From assembly GCA_031253875.1 (NCBI GenBank), contig JAIRVN010000068.1, positions 1 to 7,195 on the forward strand: a stretch of 7,195 bases of DNA. Reading direction: 5' to 3'. Source of the DNA: Deltaproteobacteria bacterium (GTDB lineage: Bacteria > Desulfobacterota > Desulfovibrionia > Desulfovibrionales > Desulfovibrionaceae). Positions within the stretch are counted from its first letter, which is position 1, and each line of letters starts with the position of its first letter. Below, piece after piece: positions 1-6,632 of this stretch. The notes under the pieces are model-generated. The model made no database searches. It was not told the DNA's origin and saw only the letters and a program-made list of their open reading frames with translations. Made by a program: the position numbers and the translations under genes.

Positions 1-306
1 TGGCGGGGGGCGAGAATTGGACAATTTGGGCTGTGTTCTCGTGGGTGCAGGCACAGTATCTTTCCTTCGCAATCGTTGATCACGGAGCAGTTTTTTCCGG
101 CAGGACGATCTTATGCAGGATTGATACCAAGCCTGACGACAAATTCAGGCGCTCCCCAGCGCAACGCCGAGATGTCGTGCCGCAGAGCTATCTGAAGCGA
201 ACCGGAATGATATCCTGGTTGAGCCTGTCGCGTTATCCTTGAACGACTATGCGCCAGAGCGGCGGCAAAAACAATCGGCTCCGGCGCAACGCAGGGCAAA
301 TTTCAT
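1..306. other. Stretch without a supportable gene
   Basis: No reading frame here has a recognisable product, a good ribosome binding site or convincing codon use. On the + strand one frame is open from the window edge to a TGA at 77-79 and could be the last codons of a gene starting outside the window. On the - strand one frame is open from a TAA at 111-113 down to base 1, with a possible GTG start at 81-83. I recognise neither. A small perfect hairpin (GCGCT, loop CCCC, AGCGC) lies at 149-162. A T6 run at 91-96 has no convincing stem before it. The stretch may be intergenic or decayed coding sequence. Confidence 0.45.
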
Positions 307-335
307 TTGATATTGGCCGGTTTTTTGTGTATACT
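307..335 (+). promoter_or_regulatory. Sigma-70 type promoter of the 345-710 / holB unit
   Basis: The -35 box TTGATA (307-312) and the -10 box TATACT (330-335) are separated by 17 bases, the optimal spacing for the housekeeping sigma factor. Each box matches the consensus at five of six positions. Transcription should start near 341-343, only 2-4 bases before the first in-frame ATG at 345. This suggests either a leaderless message or use of a slightly later start. Confidence 0.7.
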
Positions 336-344
336 GCAAGACAT

Positions 345-710
345 ATGGAACAAATGCTGCTCCGGCTCGCACGTCAACTCGACGCACTGGACGAGTCTTC
401 GCTCATGGCTCTGTGGGAAAAATACGCCGCCATCGTGGCGCATTTCGAACCCAGCCAGCGATGGGAAGAAGCTGCTTTGGTGCTCTCCTTTATTCAGGCC
501 AAACGCTGGAAAAACCAGCTCTTCAACTACCACTGGGCTCGCCAGATACAGCTTGCGCAACAGAACCAGGCCGAAGGCCAGACAGGCAGCCCGGAGGGCA
601 CAGCCGGCGCCGCCTTCAGCCTGGAAACTCCCGAGACATCACGCGCCGGATCCGAAGGCGGAAAAAAGCGCTGCCAGGTGCTCAGCTTCAAGCCGCAAAA
701 ACGTGACTAA
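345..710 (+). CDS. Uncharacterised 121-residue protein upstream of holB
   Basis: I do not recognise a named family. The protein is soluble, with no signal peptide or membrane segment. The first 75 or so residues look helical and rich in Trp, Leu and charged residues (MALWEKY, QRWEEAALVLSFIQAKRW, NYHWARQI). A low-complexity Gly/Ala/Ser/Glu linker follows, then a short basic tail ending CQVLSFKPQKRD. The structured half plus a conserved-looking tail suggests a small binding or adaptor protein, but no function can be assigned. The ATG at 345 has no Shine-Dalgarno sequence and lies only a few bases after the predicted transcription start. The ATG at 354, with GGAA at 347-350, is the main alternative, and the ATG at 405 is less likely. 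The stop overlaps the holB GTG by 8 bases, so the two are probably co-transcribed and translationally coupled. Confidence 0.75.
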   Translation: MEQMLLRLARQLDALDESSLMALWEKYAAIVAHFEPSQRWEEAALVLSFIQAKRWKNQLFNYHWARQIQLAQQNQAEGQTGSPEGTAGAAFSLETPETSRAGSEGGKKRCQVLSFKPQKRD

Positions 711-1623
711 GCAAGAAATACAGCAGGAACAGGCGCTGCGGGCTTTCAGTCCAGCCTTGGAGCTTCCTCTGCGCCATGTCCTTTTGCGTCTTGCAGACGC
801 GCCGCCCCAAGTGCTGCTGCTGGAAGGCGGCGCCGAAAGCGCGCGCACCGCCCTGGCGCGCTGGTGGGCCGCCTTGTTCAACTGCTCCGCACGCTCAGCG
901 CAGGGCCCTTGCCTGCATTGTCCGGATTGTCTGCAAATCGCCGCAGGGGAGCATCTTGATCTTATCGCCGTGGATGGCCGCATCTCCAACAAAGAAGATG
1001 AGGAAAATCCCGGTCCGGTACGCGCCCTGACCATGGAGCGGATCCAAATTCTGCGCAGGCAGTTGGGCGAAGCGCCGCACGGCGCAGGCCGCCGCGTAGT
1101 TATCATGGCGGGTTTGGAAGCGCAGATCCGCACCGCGGCGGCCAACGCGCTACTCAAAACACTGGAAGAGCCTCCGGAACACTCGGTTTTTGTGCTGCTT
1201 GCCCCGCAACGGGAACAATTGCTGCCCACCCTGGTTTCGCGTTCCTGGGTGCTTACTCTGCCCTGGCCGGCCACGGCGGAAGTCACATCCACAACGCAGG
1301 AATGGGAAGACGCTCTGGCCCATTTTCTGGAAGAAGGCGCCGGCTGGTTCGAGCGTACTGCCGTACGCGGTCTCGAACTCGCCTGCGTACAGGATCTTGT
1401 GCTCGCCTGCCAGAAAGCCCTGGCCGCCGTGCTGGCAGGACACGCGACGGATCGGGGGCTGGCTCGCTGTTTTGCCGCGCGCTTGGACGCACACGGTCTT
1501 TACGCCGCGGGCGCATTGCTCGGACGCATGCAGGACGCTCTGCAATATACCGTCAATCCCGCCCTGGCTGCGGACGCCCTGGCGACAGAACTCTACGCTC
1601 TGCTGCGGACCAGCCGCAACTGA
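703..1623 (+). CDS. holB: DNA polymerase III, delta-prime subunit (clamp loader)
   Basis: Delta-prime is the non-catalytic AAA+ subunit of the clamp loader, which opens the beta sliding clamp and places it on primed DNA. The 306-residue product has the expected order of motifs. A degenerate P-loop (EGGAESAR, residues 41-48) lacks the catalytic Lys, as is normal for delta-prime. A zinc module C-x8-C-x2-C-x2-C follows (Cys 61, 70, 73, 76), then the signature ANALLKTLEEPP (147-158) and LLPTLVSRSW (173-182). The last of these usually reads SRC, so Ser181 replaces the usual Cys. The C-terminal third is helical and poorly conserved, as expected for the collar domain. The start is a GTG overlapping the upstream stop by 8 bases. 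No strong Shine-Dalgarno sequence is visible and no ATG occurs before codon 111, which favours translation coupled to the upstream gene. A paralogous DnaX is unlikely because of the short length and missing Walker A Lys. Confidence 0.93.
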   Translation: MTKQEIQQEQALRAFSPALELPLRHVLLRLADAPPQVLLLEGGAESARTALARWWAALFNCSARSAQGPCLHCPDCLQIAAGEHLDLIAVDGRISNKEDEENPGPVRALTMERIQILRRQLGEAPHGAGRRVVIMAGLEAQIRTAAANALLKTLEEPPEHSVFVLLAPQREQLLPTLVSRSWVLTLPWPATAEVTSTTQEWEDALAHFLEEGAGWFERTAVRGLELACVQDLVLACQKALAAVLAGHATDRGLARCFAARLDAHGLYAAGALLGRMQDALQYTVNPALAADALATELYALLRTSRN

Positions 1624-1627
1624 GAAC

Positions 1628-1665
1628 CCCCCCGGCAGCGGACTGCCGAGGGGGTCAGGTTTTTT
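1628..1665 (+). terminator. Intrinsic terminator after holB
   Basis: The stem pairs CCCCC (1628-1632) plus CGGCAG (1633-1638) with CTGCCG (1643-1648) plus GGGGG (1650-1654), around a CGGA loop, with one bulged A at 1649. Six T follow at 1660-1665, after a short TCAGG spacer. It begins four bases after the holB stop. Read on the other strand the same hairpin is preceded by an A6 tract but followed only by TTCTC, so it could also weakly terminate the convergent gene that ends at 1686. Confidence 0.85.
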
Positions 1666-1685
1666 AGCCGTTGTGCGTCAAGCGA

Positions 1686-2708
1686 CTACGGACTGATGAT
1701 GTTGACTTCTGCGCGACGGTTCATGAAGCGTCCCGCAGGGGTATTGTTGTCATAGTAGTAGGACACGCCGCGACCGTCATCCACAATGATCTTGTTCTTC
1801 ACGCCGGCCTTTTCAAGGTAGTTTTTCACAGCCTTGGCGCGGTTTTCAGACAGGGTCTGGTTGGCCTTCTTCTGGCCGGTGACGTCAGCCCAGCCGACGA
1901 TGCTGATCCGCTCTTCCGGACGGGTCTTCAGAACGGCGGCATACTGGTCGAGGGTGGCGGTAGCGACCTTGTCCAGATTGTACTTGCCAACCGCGAAGTG
2001 TACGGCGCGCAGCGTGAGGATGTCCTTGGCCTGAGAGGCTTCGAAGCAGAATACCTTCTGCACGAACTGGTCGGCCAGTTCTTCAACGGCCACGATTTCG
2101 GTGGCGTCCACCAGCACGGAACCTGGCTTCAGAGCGGCGATTTTTTGCAGAACAGCAGCGCCCTTCTTGGTGTCGGCAAGACTCACGATATGGATGGTGG
2201 CATTGGGATTGGCGGCATAGATAGCCTGCGCGCCGGCAACGGGATCTCTGCCGAGGTTGGCTTCGCCGTCCGAAAGCAGCACGATGGCGGTTTTGCCGGG
2301 CAGGGCGCTGATGGCGGAGGCCTGAGCAGCAAAATCATTACCCATCGGAGTCATGCGGCTGTAAATGGCCTGACCGTTCTTCAGAGACCAGATGCCCTTG
2401 TTCAGCGCGGCCCTGTCCCAGGCGCCAGCGGCGACAACCGTGGACTTGGGCGCAAAGGTGAACAGGCCGGCGTTGTAGGCCAAGGCAGGCAGTTTGGCGT
2501 TGATTTTCGCCATGGCCTGTTTCGCCACGTCGATCTTCTCTTCTTTGAACACTTTGTGGGTCATCATCATGGAACCGGAATAATCCACCAGGAACAGGAA
2601 GCTATCCTGGCATTTGATATGGGCGCCCAACGTCTGGTGCGCAGCGGCCACGCCGCCCCAGCACAGAATCAATGCCAAAATGCCCGCAAGAATGGAAAAC
2701 TTTTTCAT
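1686..2708 (-). CDS. Exported VWA-domain / OmpA-type peptidoglycan-binding protein
   Basis: The 340-residue protein starts with a Sec signal peptide (MKK, hydrophobic core at residues 5-22, probable cleavage after the AAA at 21-23). A von Willebrand factor A domain spans about residues 35-220, with a complete metal-ion-dependent adhesion site: D42-x-S44-x-S46, T120 and the SDG at 146-148 (Asp147). An OmpA C-terminal domain follows (about 230-337), with the usual D275 and R290 that bind diaminopimelate in peptidoglycan, in a GWADVTG...N...LSENRA pattern, and the closing NRRAEV. The likely role is a periplasmic or outer-membrane-associated protein anchored to the cell wall that binds a partner through VWA; the partner is unknown. 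The only mature cysteines, Cys33 and Cys221, flank the VWA domain and may form a disulfide. The signal-peptide Cys16 is not in a proper lipobox, so a lipoprotein is unlikely. The start is set by a perfect AGGAGGT. Confidence 0.9.
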   Translation of the reverse strand: MKKFSILAGILALILCWGGVAAAHQTLGAHIKCQDSFLFLVDYSGSMMMTHKVFKEEKIDVAKQAMAKINAKLPALAYNAGLFTFAPKSTVVAAGAWDRAALNKGIWSLKNGQAIYSRMTPMGNDFAAQASAISALPGKTAIVLLSDGEANLGRDPVAGAQAIYAANPNATIHIVSLADTKKGAAVLQKIAALKPGSVLVDATEIVAVEELADQFVQKVFCFEASQAKDILTLRAVHFAVGKYNLDKVATATLDQYAAVLKTRPEERISIVGWADVTGQKKANQTLSENRAKAVKNYLEKAGVKNKIIVDDGRGVSYYYDNNTPAGRFMNRRAEVNIISP

Positions 2709-2709
2709 A

Positions 2710-3000
2710 CTACCTCCTCTGGATCTCGATGTTCTGGCCCCATGCCAGATTTTGCAAGGCGCTTTCCCCCCAAAAAACTTTCATCCACGGACGCAGTGTG
2801 CAACTGCGGTTGTACGAACACCCTGTCGGAAGCACATCACCCCGCCAAGCAACATTGTAGCTGTTCCTACCTTCCGGCGGGAGAGAAGAAAAATCCCGTT
2901 TTTCCGATACGCTTCCCAACCAAGGTTGAGCACTGCCGCTGGAATACAGCCCGATAGCACATATCAGGTCTACCATGACAGCCCGCCTATCTATTATCAT
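2710..3000 (-). CDS. Possible small exported protein, unrecognised
   Basis: An open frame of 96 codons occupies almost all of the gap between rpoD and the VWA-OmpA gene. Its TAG stop (2710-2712) lies within the Shine-Dalgarno of the next gene and one base from its ATG, an arrangement typical of translationally coupled genes. Beginning at the ATG at 2998-3000, the product has an Arg-Arg near the N-terminus, a hydrophobic stretch broken by one Asp, and a plausible signal-peptidase site GSA-Q near residue 24. The mature part is Trp-rich with a CSYNRSC pair (residues 66-72). By hand count about 57% of third codon positions are G or C, only a little above the local base composition, so codon use supports coding only weakly. 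No good Shine-Dalgarno is seen; AGGGA lies too close to the ATG. The ATG at 2974-2976 and a TTG at 3022-3024 are other possible starts. It may equally be a chance frame in a long leader. No function can be given. Confidence 0.35.
   Translation of the reverse strand: MIIDRRAVMVDLICAIGLYSSGSAQPWLGSVSEKRDFSSLPPEGRNSYNVAWRGDVLPTGCSYNRSCTLRPWMKVFWGESALQNLAWGQNIEIQRR
2712..2718 (-). promoter_or_regulatory. Perfect Shine-Dalgarno sequence of the VWA-OmpA gene
   Basis: On the - strand the sequence reads AGGAGGT, three bases before the ATG at 2706-2708. It is fully complementary to the 16S rRNA tail and fixes the start. It is the strongest ribosome binding site in the window, suggesting high expression. 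It also contains the first base of the TAG stop of the possible upstream small gene. Confidence 0.85.
2733..2749. repeat. Perfect inverted repeat upstream of the VWA-OmpA gene
   Basis: TCTGGC and GCCAGA arms of 6 bases surround a 5-base loop. In the transcript of the VWA-OmpA gene this hairpin would end about 14 bases before the Shine-Dalgarno sequence. It could affect ribosome access or be chance; nothing shows which. Confidence 0.4.
2792..2808. repeat. Perfect inverted repeat, second copy of the same geometry
   Basis: CGCAGT and ACTGCG arms of 6 bases surround a 5-base centre. It has the same 6-5-6 layout as the repeat at 2733-2749 but a different sequence, and the two centres are 59 bases apart. 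It could be an operator half-site pair or an RNA hairpin in the leader. It lies inside the possible small gene, so it may be coincidental. Confidence 0.35.
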
Positions 3001-3024
3001 GTCCCTGCATACTCTGCAAGACAA
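2993..3024 (-). promoter_or_regulatory. Weak promoter candidate for the VWA-OmpA unit
   Basis: On the - strand GATAAT (2993-2998) matches five of six bases of a -10 box. The nearest -35 candidates are TTGCAG (3014-3019, 15-base spacer) and TTGTCT (3019-3024, 20-base spacer), neither at the proper distance. If real, transcription would start near 2986, inside the possible small gene and before its second ATG at 2976. No better promoter is visible in this gap. Confidence 0.22.
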
Positions 3025-3039
3025 GAATGGATAAAATCG

Positions 3040-3071
3040 AAAAAAATTGTGAAGGCGTAATTGCTCCGCAC
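3040..3071 (-). terminator. Weak candidate terminator after rpoD
   Basis: On the - strand, beginning 17 bases after the rpoD stop, an imperfect stem pairs GTG and GAG (with a two-base CG bulge) to CTTCAC around a nine-base loop. It is followed directly by AA and seven T (3040-3046). A competing stem, CCGCA (3083-3087) with TGCGG (3066-3070), lies just before it. The T tract is good but the stem is poor, so read-through into the genes downstream is possible. Confidence 0.35.
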
Positions 3072-3087
3072 TCCGCGCATGCTGCGG

Positions 3088-4863
3088 CTAATTTTCGTAA
3101 TACGAACGCAGAACCTGGCTGCGTACAGGATGGCGGAGCTTGCGCAAGGCCTTTGCTTCAATCTGGCGGATGCGTTCGCGGGTGACATTAAAGAGTTTCC
3201 CCACTTCCTCCAGGGTATGATCCGATTTTTCGCTGATGCCGAAGCGTTTTCGCAGCACCTGCTCCTCGCGCGGCGTCAGATCCGCGAGCACTGTGGCAAG
3301 CTGTTCGGACAGCTTGGTGTTGATGACCTCTTCCGCCGGAGCAACGGCTTTCTTGTCTTCAATAAAATCGCCCAGGCTTGAATCCTCCTCGTCGCCGATA
3401 GGCGTTTCAAGCGAAATGGGTTCCTTGGCGATTTTCAAAACTTTCTTCACCTTATCCACGGGATATTCCATGCGCTCGGCAATTTCCTCGGGCGTGGGAT
3501 CGCGCCCCAGTTCCTGCACCAGATATCGCGAAGTGCGGATAAGCTTGTTGATCGTTTCGATCATATGTACGGGAATACGAATGGTTCGCGCCTGGTCGGC
3601 TATGGCTCGGGTGATCGCCTGGCGTATCCACCAGGTTGCGTAGGTGGAAAACTTGTAGCCGCGCTGGTATTCGAACTTGTCCACGGCTTTCATCAAACCG
3701 ATATTGCCTTCCTGAATAAGGTCGAGAAATTGTAGGCCCCTGTTGGTATATTTTTTGGCAATGGACACCACAAGGCGCAGATTGGAGCGGATCAGTTCCT
3801 GCTTGGCGCGCATGGCAGCGGAGTTCCCACGTTTGACGCGCCACAGCACTTCTTCAAGATCCGCCACATGGTGGCAGCATTTCTCCTGCAGGCGCTGCAG
3901 GATTTCAATTTTGCCGGTGATCATTTCTTTGAAGGAAAACAGCTCATCCACGCTCATGCGCAGCATTGTCGCCGCCGCATTCGGATGTACTTCACGCGTT
4001 TCCACGCCTTTGAACAATTCCTGAATTTCGCTCTGCGTGCGCCCCGTGGAGAGAATATAGGCGGACAGATCGCGCTGGCAGTTGTGCATCTGCCGCACAT
4101 AATCCTCCACCGTCTCGATGATGCGGTCAAGCAGCGTTTTTTCCAGCTTGATGTCGCGCAGGCGGGTAACGATTTCTTCCTTGAATTGCAAAATATCCTT
4201 CTGGACATTGGCGACCCTCCGCTCCAGGGTGCTGCACTCGTCCAGCTTAGCGTAAATGCGCTTTTTCTTGCGGAAGGTCTGCTTGATTTCATCCAGGAGC
4301 AGGATGACCCGCGTACGCTGGTTCATTTCATCTTCGCTGGGATCATCCTCCTCGATAGTCTTGACCACATCCTTGAGCTTGATGCGGTTCTGCTTGAGGT
4401 CTTCCCCGACATTGATGAGTTCTTCCACCGCCACGGGCACTTCGACCAGCGCATACAACACGTCTTGTTCGCCGTTTTCGATTTTTTTGGCGATCACCAC
4501 CTCGCCGTCGCGATCCAGCAGGGGCACCGCGCCCATTTCTCGCAGATACATGCGTACCGGATCCGTGCTGCGCGAAGAGTAATCCGCGGATTCCTCGTCC
4601 TCGGCCAGATCGAGACCGCTCTCGCCAGCCGGCACTTCGTCATCGCTTTCGTTCGATGCCACGGAAATCTTTTTGCCTTCCTTTTCCGAATCCACGATAA
4701 CGATTTCAAGCTGATCAAAAATCCCGATGATTTCCTCAAACTGCTCGGGCGTGCCCATTTCCACAGGTAAGGCCTTGTTGACTTCGTCAAAGGTCAGAAA
4801 GCCCACGGCCTTCCCCTTGGCAATCAGCGACTTGATCTGTTGAATATCTTTAAGATTGCTCAT
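3088..4863 (-). CDS. rpoD: RNA polymerase primary sigma factor (sigma-70)
   Basis: This is the housekeeping sigma factor that directs RNA polymerase to -35/-10 promoters. The 591-residue product has all regions. Region 1.1 covers about residues 1-60, then an acidic linker. Region 1.2 (about 99-135) includes [17 protein letters not shown] long non-conserved region separates 1.2 from region 2 (about 352-430). Within region 2, [17 protein letters not shown] lies in the core-binding part and [19 protein letters not shown] (403-421) melts and reads the -10 element. Region 3 includes the [18 protein letters not shown] finger (484-501). Region 4.2 carries the -35 helix-turn-helix, [20 protein letters not shown] (549-568). 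Region 1.1 and the full length exclude the shorter stationary-phase and heat-shock sigmas. The ATG overlaps the end of dnaG by 14 bases and has AAAGGA at 4870-4875, six bases upstream. It is expressed with dnaG and perhaps also from its own internal promoter. Confidence 0.98.
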   Translation of the reverse strand: MSNLKDIQQIKSLIAKGKAVGFLTFDEVNKALPVEMGTPEQFEEIIGIFDQLEIVIVDSEKEGKKISVASNESDDEVPAGESGLDLAEDEESADYSSRSTDPVRMYLREMGAVPLLDRDGEVVIAKKIENGEQDVLYALVEVPVAVEELINVGEDLKQNRIKLKDVVKTIEEDDPSEDEMNQRTRVILLLDEIKQTFRKKKRIYAKLDECSTLERRVANVQKDILQFKEEIVTRLRDIKLEKTLLDRIIETVEDYVRQMHNCQRDLSAYILSTGRTQSEIQELFKGVETREVHPNAAATMLRMSVDELFSFKEMITGKIEILQRLQEKCCHHVADLEEVLWRVKRGNSAAMRAKQELIRSNLRLVVSIAKKYTNRGLQFLDLIQEGNIGLMKAVDKFEYQRGYKFSTYATWWIRQAITRAIADQARTIRIPVHMIETINKLIRTSRYLVQELGRDPTPEEIAERMEYPVDKVKKVLKIAKEPISLETPIGDEEDSSLGDFIEDKKAVAPAEEVINTKLSEQLATVLADLTPREEQVLRKRFGISEKSDHTLEEVGKLFNVTRERIRQIEAKALRKLRHPVRSQVLRSYYEN

Positions 4864-6595
4864 CGTCCGTCCTTTGTGTTTCGCGTAACGCTACAATATA
4901 CTCTCTATCGCTTGCAAAGTCACCTGTTCCTGCCGCACTGCGAAGGGCTGCGGCAACCGAGTTGCTCGCCATTTTTTTATGGCGCGCCGCAATTTTTTGC
5001 AGCAAGGGCGCAAGTTCCCCCTCCTCGTTGTCAAGAGGCGGAGCCTCACCCGTACGGCAACGCATCCAGAACGCCTTTTCCCATGCATCCAGATGGTACG
5101 GAATTTCATCGGCCGGATACGCAAGACATTTCTTCCATACATCACGCGCCCTGGAGGTCTGCAAAAAAACATCCGCGCCCGCTTCCTGCAAATCCCGACA
5201 TCTGTGCGGATAGCGCGCCATAAAACGCAAAACCTGCCGTTCGAAAGCGTCTGGATCCGCTTCCCCGGCAGCGTCCGTTCCGCGTCCGGAAACCACCACG
5301 CCCTTTTGCCGGGCAAGCACGCCGCCTTTCAGCTCCGTCTCGCTCAAATTGAGCGCATGGGCCAGGCTGGAGGCGAAGTGGTAATACAGCTCCGGCAATT
5401 CGATCACGTTTCGCAAAAAATCTCGCGCCCAGATCACGGCGTCACGCGGGGCCATATGGCGCTTCACCGTATCCAGGCAGAAACGCAGACCATCCGGCGC
5501 CGATCCCAGCAGCTTTTCAAATTCCTCCGCCCCTTGCTTCCGTAAAAGATCATCGATATCCTGCCCCTGCGGCAACAGTACCACCCTGCACGCAAGCCCC
5601 CGGGGCAGCAGCAGCTCGCAGGCCCGCTGCGCGGCCTTGCGGCCTGCAGCATCGCCGTCAAACAGCAGGGTGACCTGCGAAGTAAAGCCCGAAAGGCGCT
5701 TTACCTGCTCCGGCGTCAACGCCGTGCCCAGCACCCCCACCGCGTGTTCATAGCCGAATTGATGGAGCGTGAGCACATCCATGTACCCCTCGGTCAGCAG
5801 CGCGGTTGCCTTGACGGCTATATGCCGCCGCGCCTGTGGCAGCGCATAGAGCTGATCGCCCTTTCTATAGATGGGCGAGTCCGCGCTGTTAATATACTTG
5901 GCTTCGTCCTCATCTCCGATGATCCGCCCCCCGAAGGCGATAACCTGATTGGACAGATTACGGATAGGGAAGATCAAACGACCCCGGAAAAGACGATCAT
6001 AGACACGGCCTTTATCGCTTTTTCCGAGCAAGCCCGCCTTCATCGCAAGCGACTCGCTGCAGCCGTTGCGGCGCAGGGCGTCCGCCAGATCCTGCCAGCC
6101 AGGCAGCGCGTATCCGAGGCCGAAACGTTCGGCCAGCGATCTGTCTATGCCTCGCCGTTCCACATACGCACGGCACGCGCCGCCGTATGCGCCGGCGAGG
6201 TTGCGCGCGTAGTGCGCGGCAGCCAGCTCATACATGCGCAGCATCTGCTGCCGCTCGCTCCTTTGCTGCTGCCGTGCGCCGCCGTCGGCAGCACCGCCCT
6301 CCCGGCGCGTGTCCAGATCGATGCCGGCTTCCTCCGCCAGTTGCTCCAGACATTCCGAAAAATCCAGTCCGTTGATCCTGCCATAGAAATCGAACACATC
6401 GCCGGAAGCTTTACAGCCGAAGCAATAAAAAAGTCCGGTTTCCTCGACAATGGAAAACGAAGGCTTGGTTTCCTGATGAAAAGGACAGGGCGCCATCCAT
6501 CGTGGACCGTTGCGTTTGAGCTCCACATAACGCCGCGCTATGTCCACCAGATTCAGGCGCTCTTTTATCGCCCGTATGGCATCACGTTTTTGCAT
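4850..6595 (-). CDS. dnaG: DNA primase
   Basis: DnaG makes the short RNA primers for lagging-strand synthesis, working with the DnaB helicase. The 581-residue product has the full bacterial layout. The N-terminal zinc ribbon has C37-x2-H40 and C58-x2-C61 (CPFH ... CFGC). The polymerase core has the FGGR (221-224) and KYINS (233-237) motifs that line the template groove. The Toprim catalytic centre has Glu269 in EGYMD and the Asp313/Asp315 pair in [10 protein letters not shown], followed by GQDIDDLL (344-351). The C-terminal 140 or so residues are variable and helical, fitting the helicase-binding domain. A Gly/Gln-rich linker (about 98-116) joins zinc and core domains. The ATG at 6593-6595 is the first usable start, with no strong Shine-Dalgarno, 37 bases after the mutS2 stop. 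Coupling to mutS2 translation is likely. The end overlaps rpoD by 14 bases. Confidence 0.97.
   Translation of the reverse strand: MQKRDAIRAIKERLNLVDIARRYVELKRNGPRWMAPCPFHQETKPSFSIVEETGLFYCFGCKASGDVFDFYGRINGLDFSECLEQLAEEAGIDLDTRREGGAADGGARQQQRSERQQMLRMYELAAAHYARNLAGAYGGACRAYVERRGIDRSLAERFGLGYALPGWQDLADALRRNGCSESLAMKAGLLGKSDKGRVYDRLFRGRLIFPIRNLSNQVIAFGGRIIGDEDEAKYINSADSPIYRKGDQLYALPQARRHIAVKATALLTEGYMDVLTLHQFGYEHAVGVLGTALTPEQVKRLSGFTSQVTLLFDGDAAGRKAAQRACELLLPRGLACRVVLLPQGQDIDDLLRKQGAEEFEKLLGSAPDGLRFCLDTVKRHMAPRDAVIWARDFLRNVIELPELYYHFASSLAHALNLSETELKGGVLARQKGVVVSGRGTDAAGEADPDAFERQVLRFMARYPHRCRDLQEAGADVFLQTSRARDVWKKCLAYPADEIPYHLDAWEKAFWMRCRTGEAPPLDNEEGELAPLLQKIAARHKKMASNSVAAALRSAAGTGDFASDREYIVALRETQRTDDEQS
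4895..4923 (-). promoter_or_regulatory. Candidate internal promoter for rpoD inside dnaG
   Basis: On the - strand GTGACT (4918-4923, four of six -35 bases, all in the central TGAC) and TATATT (4895-4900, five of six -10 bases) are exactly 17 bases apart. Transcription would begin near 4888, about 25 bases before the rpoD ATG and upstream of its Shine-Dalgarno at 4870-4875. It would allow rpoD to be transcribed apart from dnaG, as known for the internal rpoD promoters of the Escherichia coli macromolecular synthesis operon. Confidence 0.45.
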
Positions 6596-6632
6596 GGCAA
6601 TTTTCGAGAGTGCTTCAGTGTGGCGTAAATAC

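Noticed and set aside
149..162. GCGCT-CCCC-AGCGC hairpin as a terminator or RNA gene
   Set aside because: No T tract follows and the stem is only five pairs; no tRNA or other RNA fold is recognisable around it.
247..306. 19-codon - strand frame starting ATG at 304-306
   Set aside because: No ribosome binding site, no coding signal, and it overlaps the promoter for the opposite strand.
639..1292. - strand open frame of 217 codons across holB
   Set aside because: Antisense to holB, Ser/Arg/Cys-rich composition typical of a shadow frame, no ribosome site.
2652..2672. Lipobox at Cys16 of the VWA-OmpA protein
   Set aside because: The residue before Cys is Leu rather than Gly, Ala or Ser, and the hydrophobic core continues past it to a normal signal-peptidase I site at about residue 23.
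2878..2903. + strand hairpin CGGGA / TCCCG with an 11-base loop followed by five T
   Set aside because: It has terminator form, but only five base pairs and a long loop, and no + strand gene precedes it. Transcription here runs on the other strand.
1671..2957. Long + strand open frame of 428 codons across the VWA-OmpA gene
   Set aside because: It is antisense to a gene with a clear signal peptide, VWA and OmpA motifs and a perfect ribosome site. The frame is kept open by the codon bias of the real gene, and its product has no recognisable features.
3868..4770. Long + strand open frame of 300 codons across rpoD
   Set aside because: Antisense shadow of rpoD; the His/Phe/Leu-rich product is the usual mirror of a charged helical protein and has no good start signal.
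5029..5034. Perfect TTGACA on the - strand inside dnaG
   Set aside because: At a 17-base spacing the -10 position reads GCGCCC, so there is no promoter partner; the bases simply encode dnaG residues.
5744..6628. Long + strand open frame of 294 codons across dnaG
   Set aside because: Antisense shadow of dnaG, whose zinc and Toprim motifs fix the real strand and frame.
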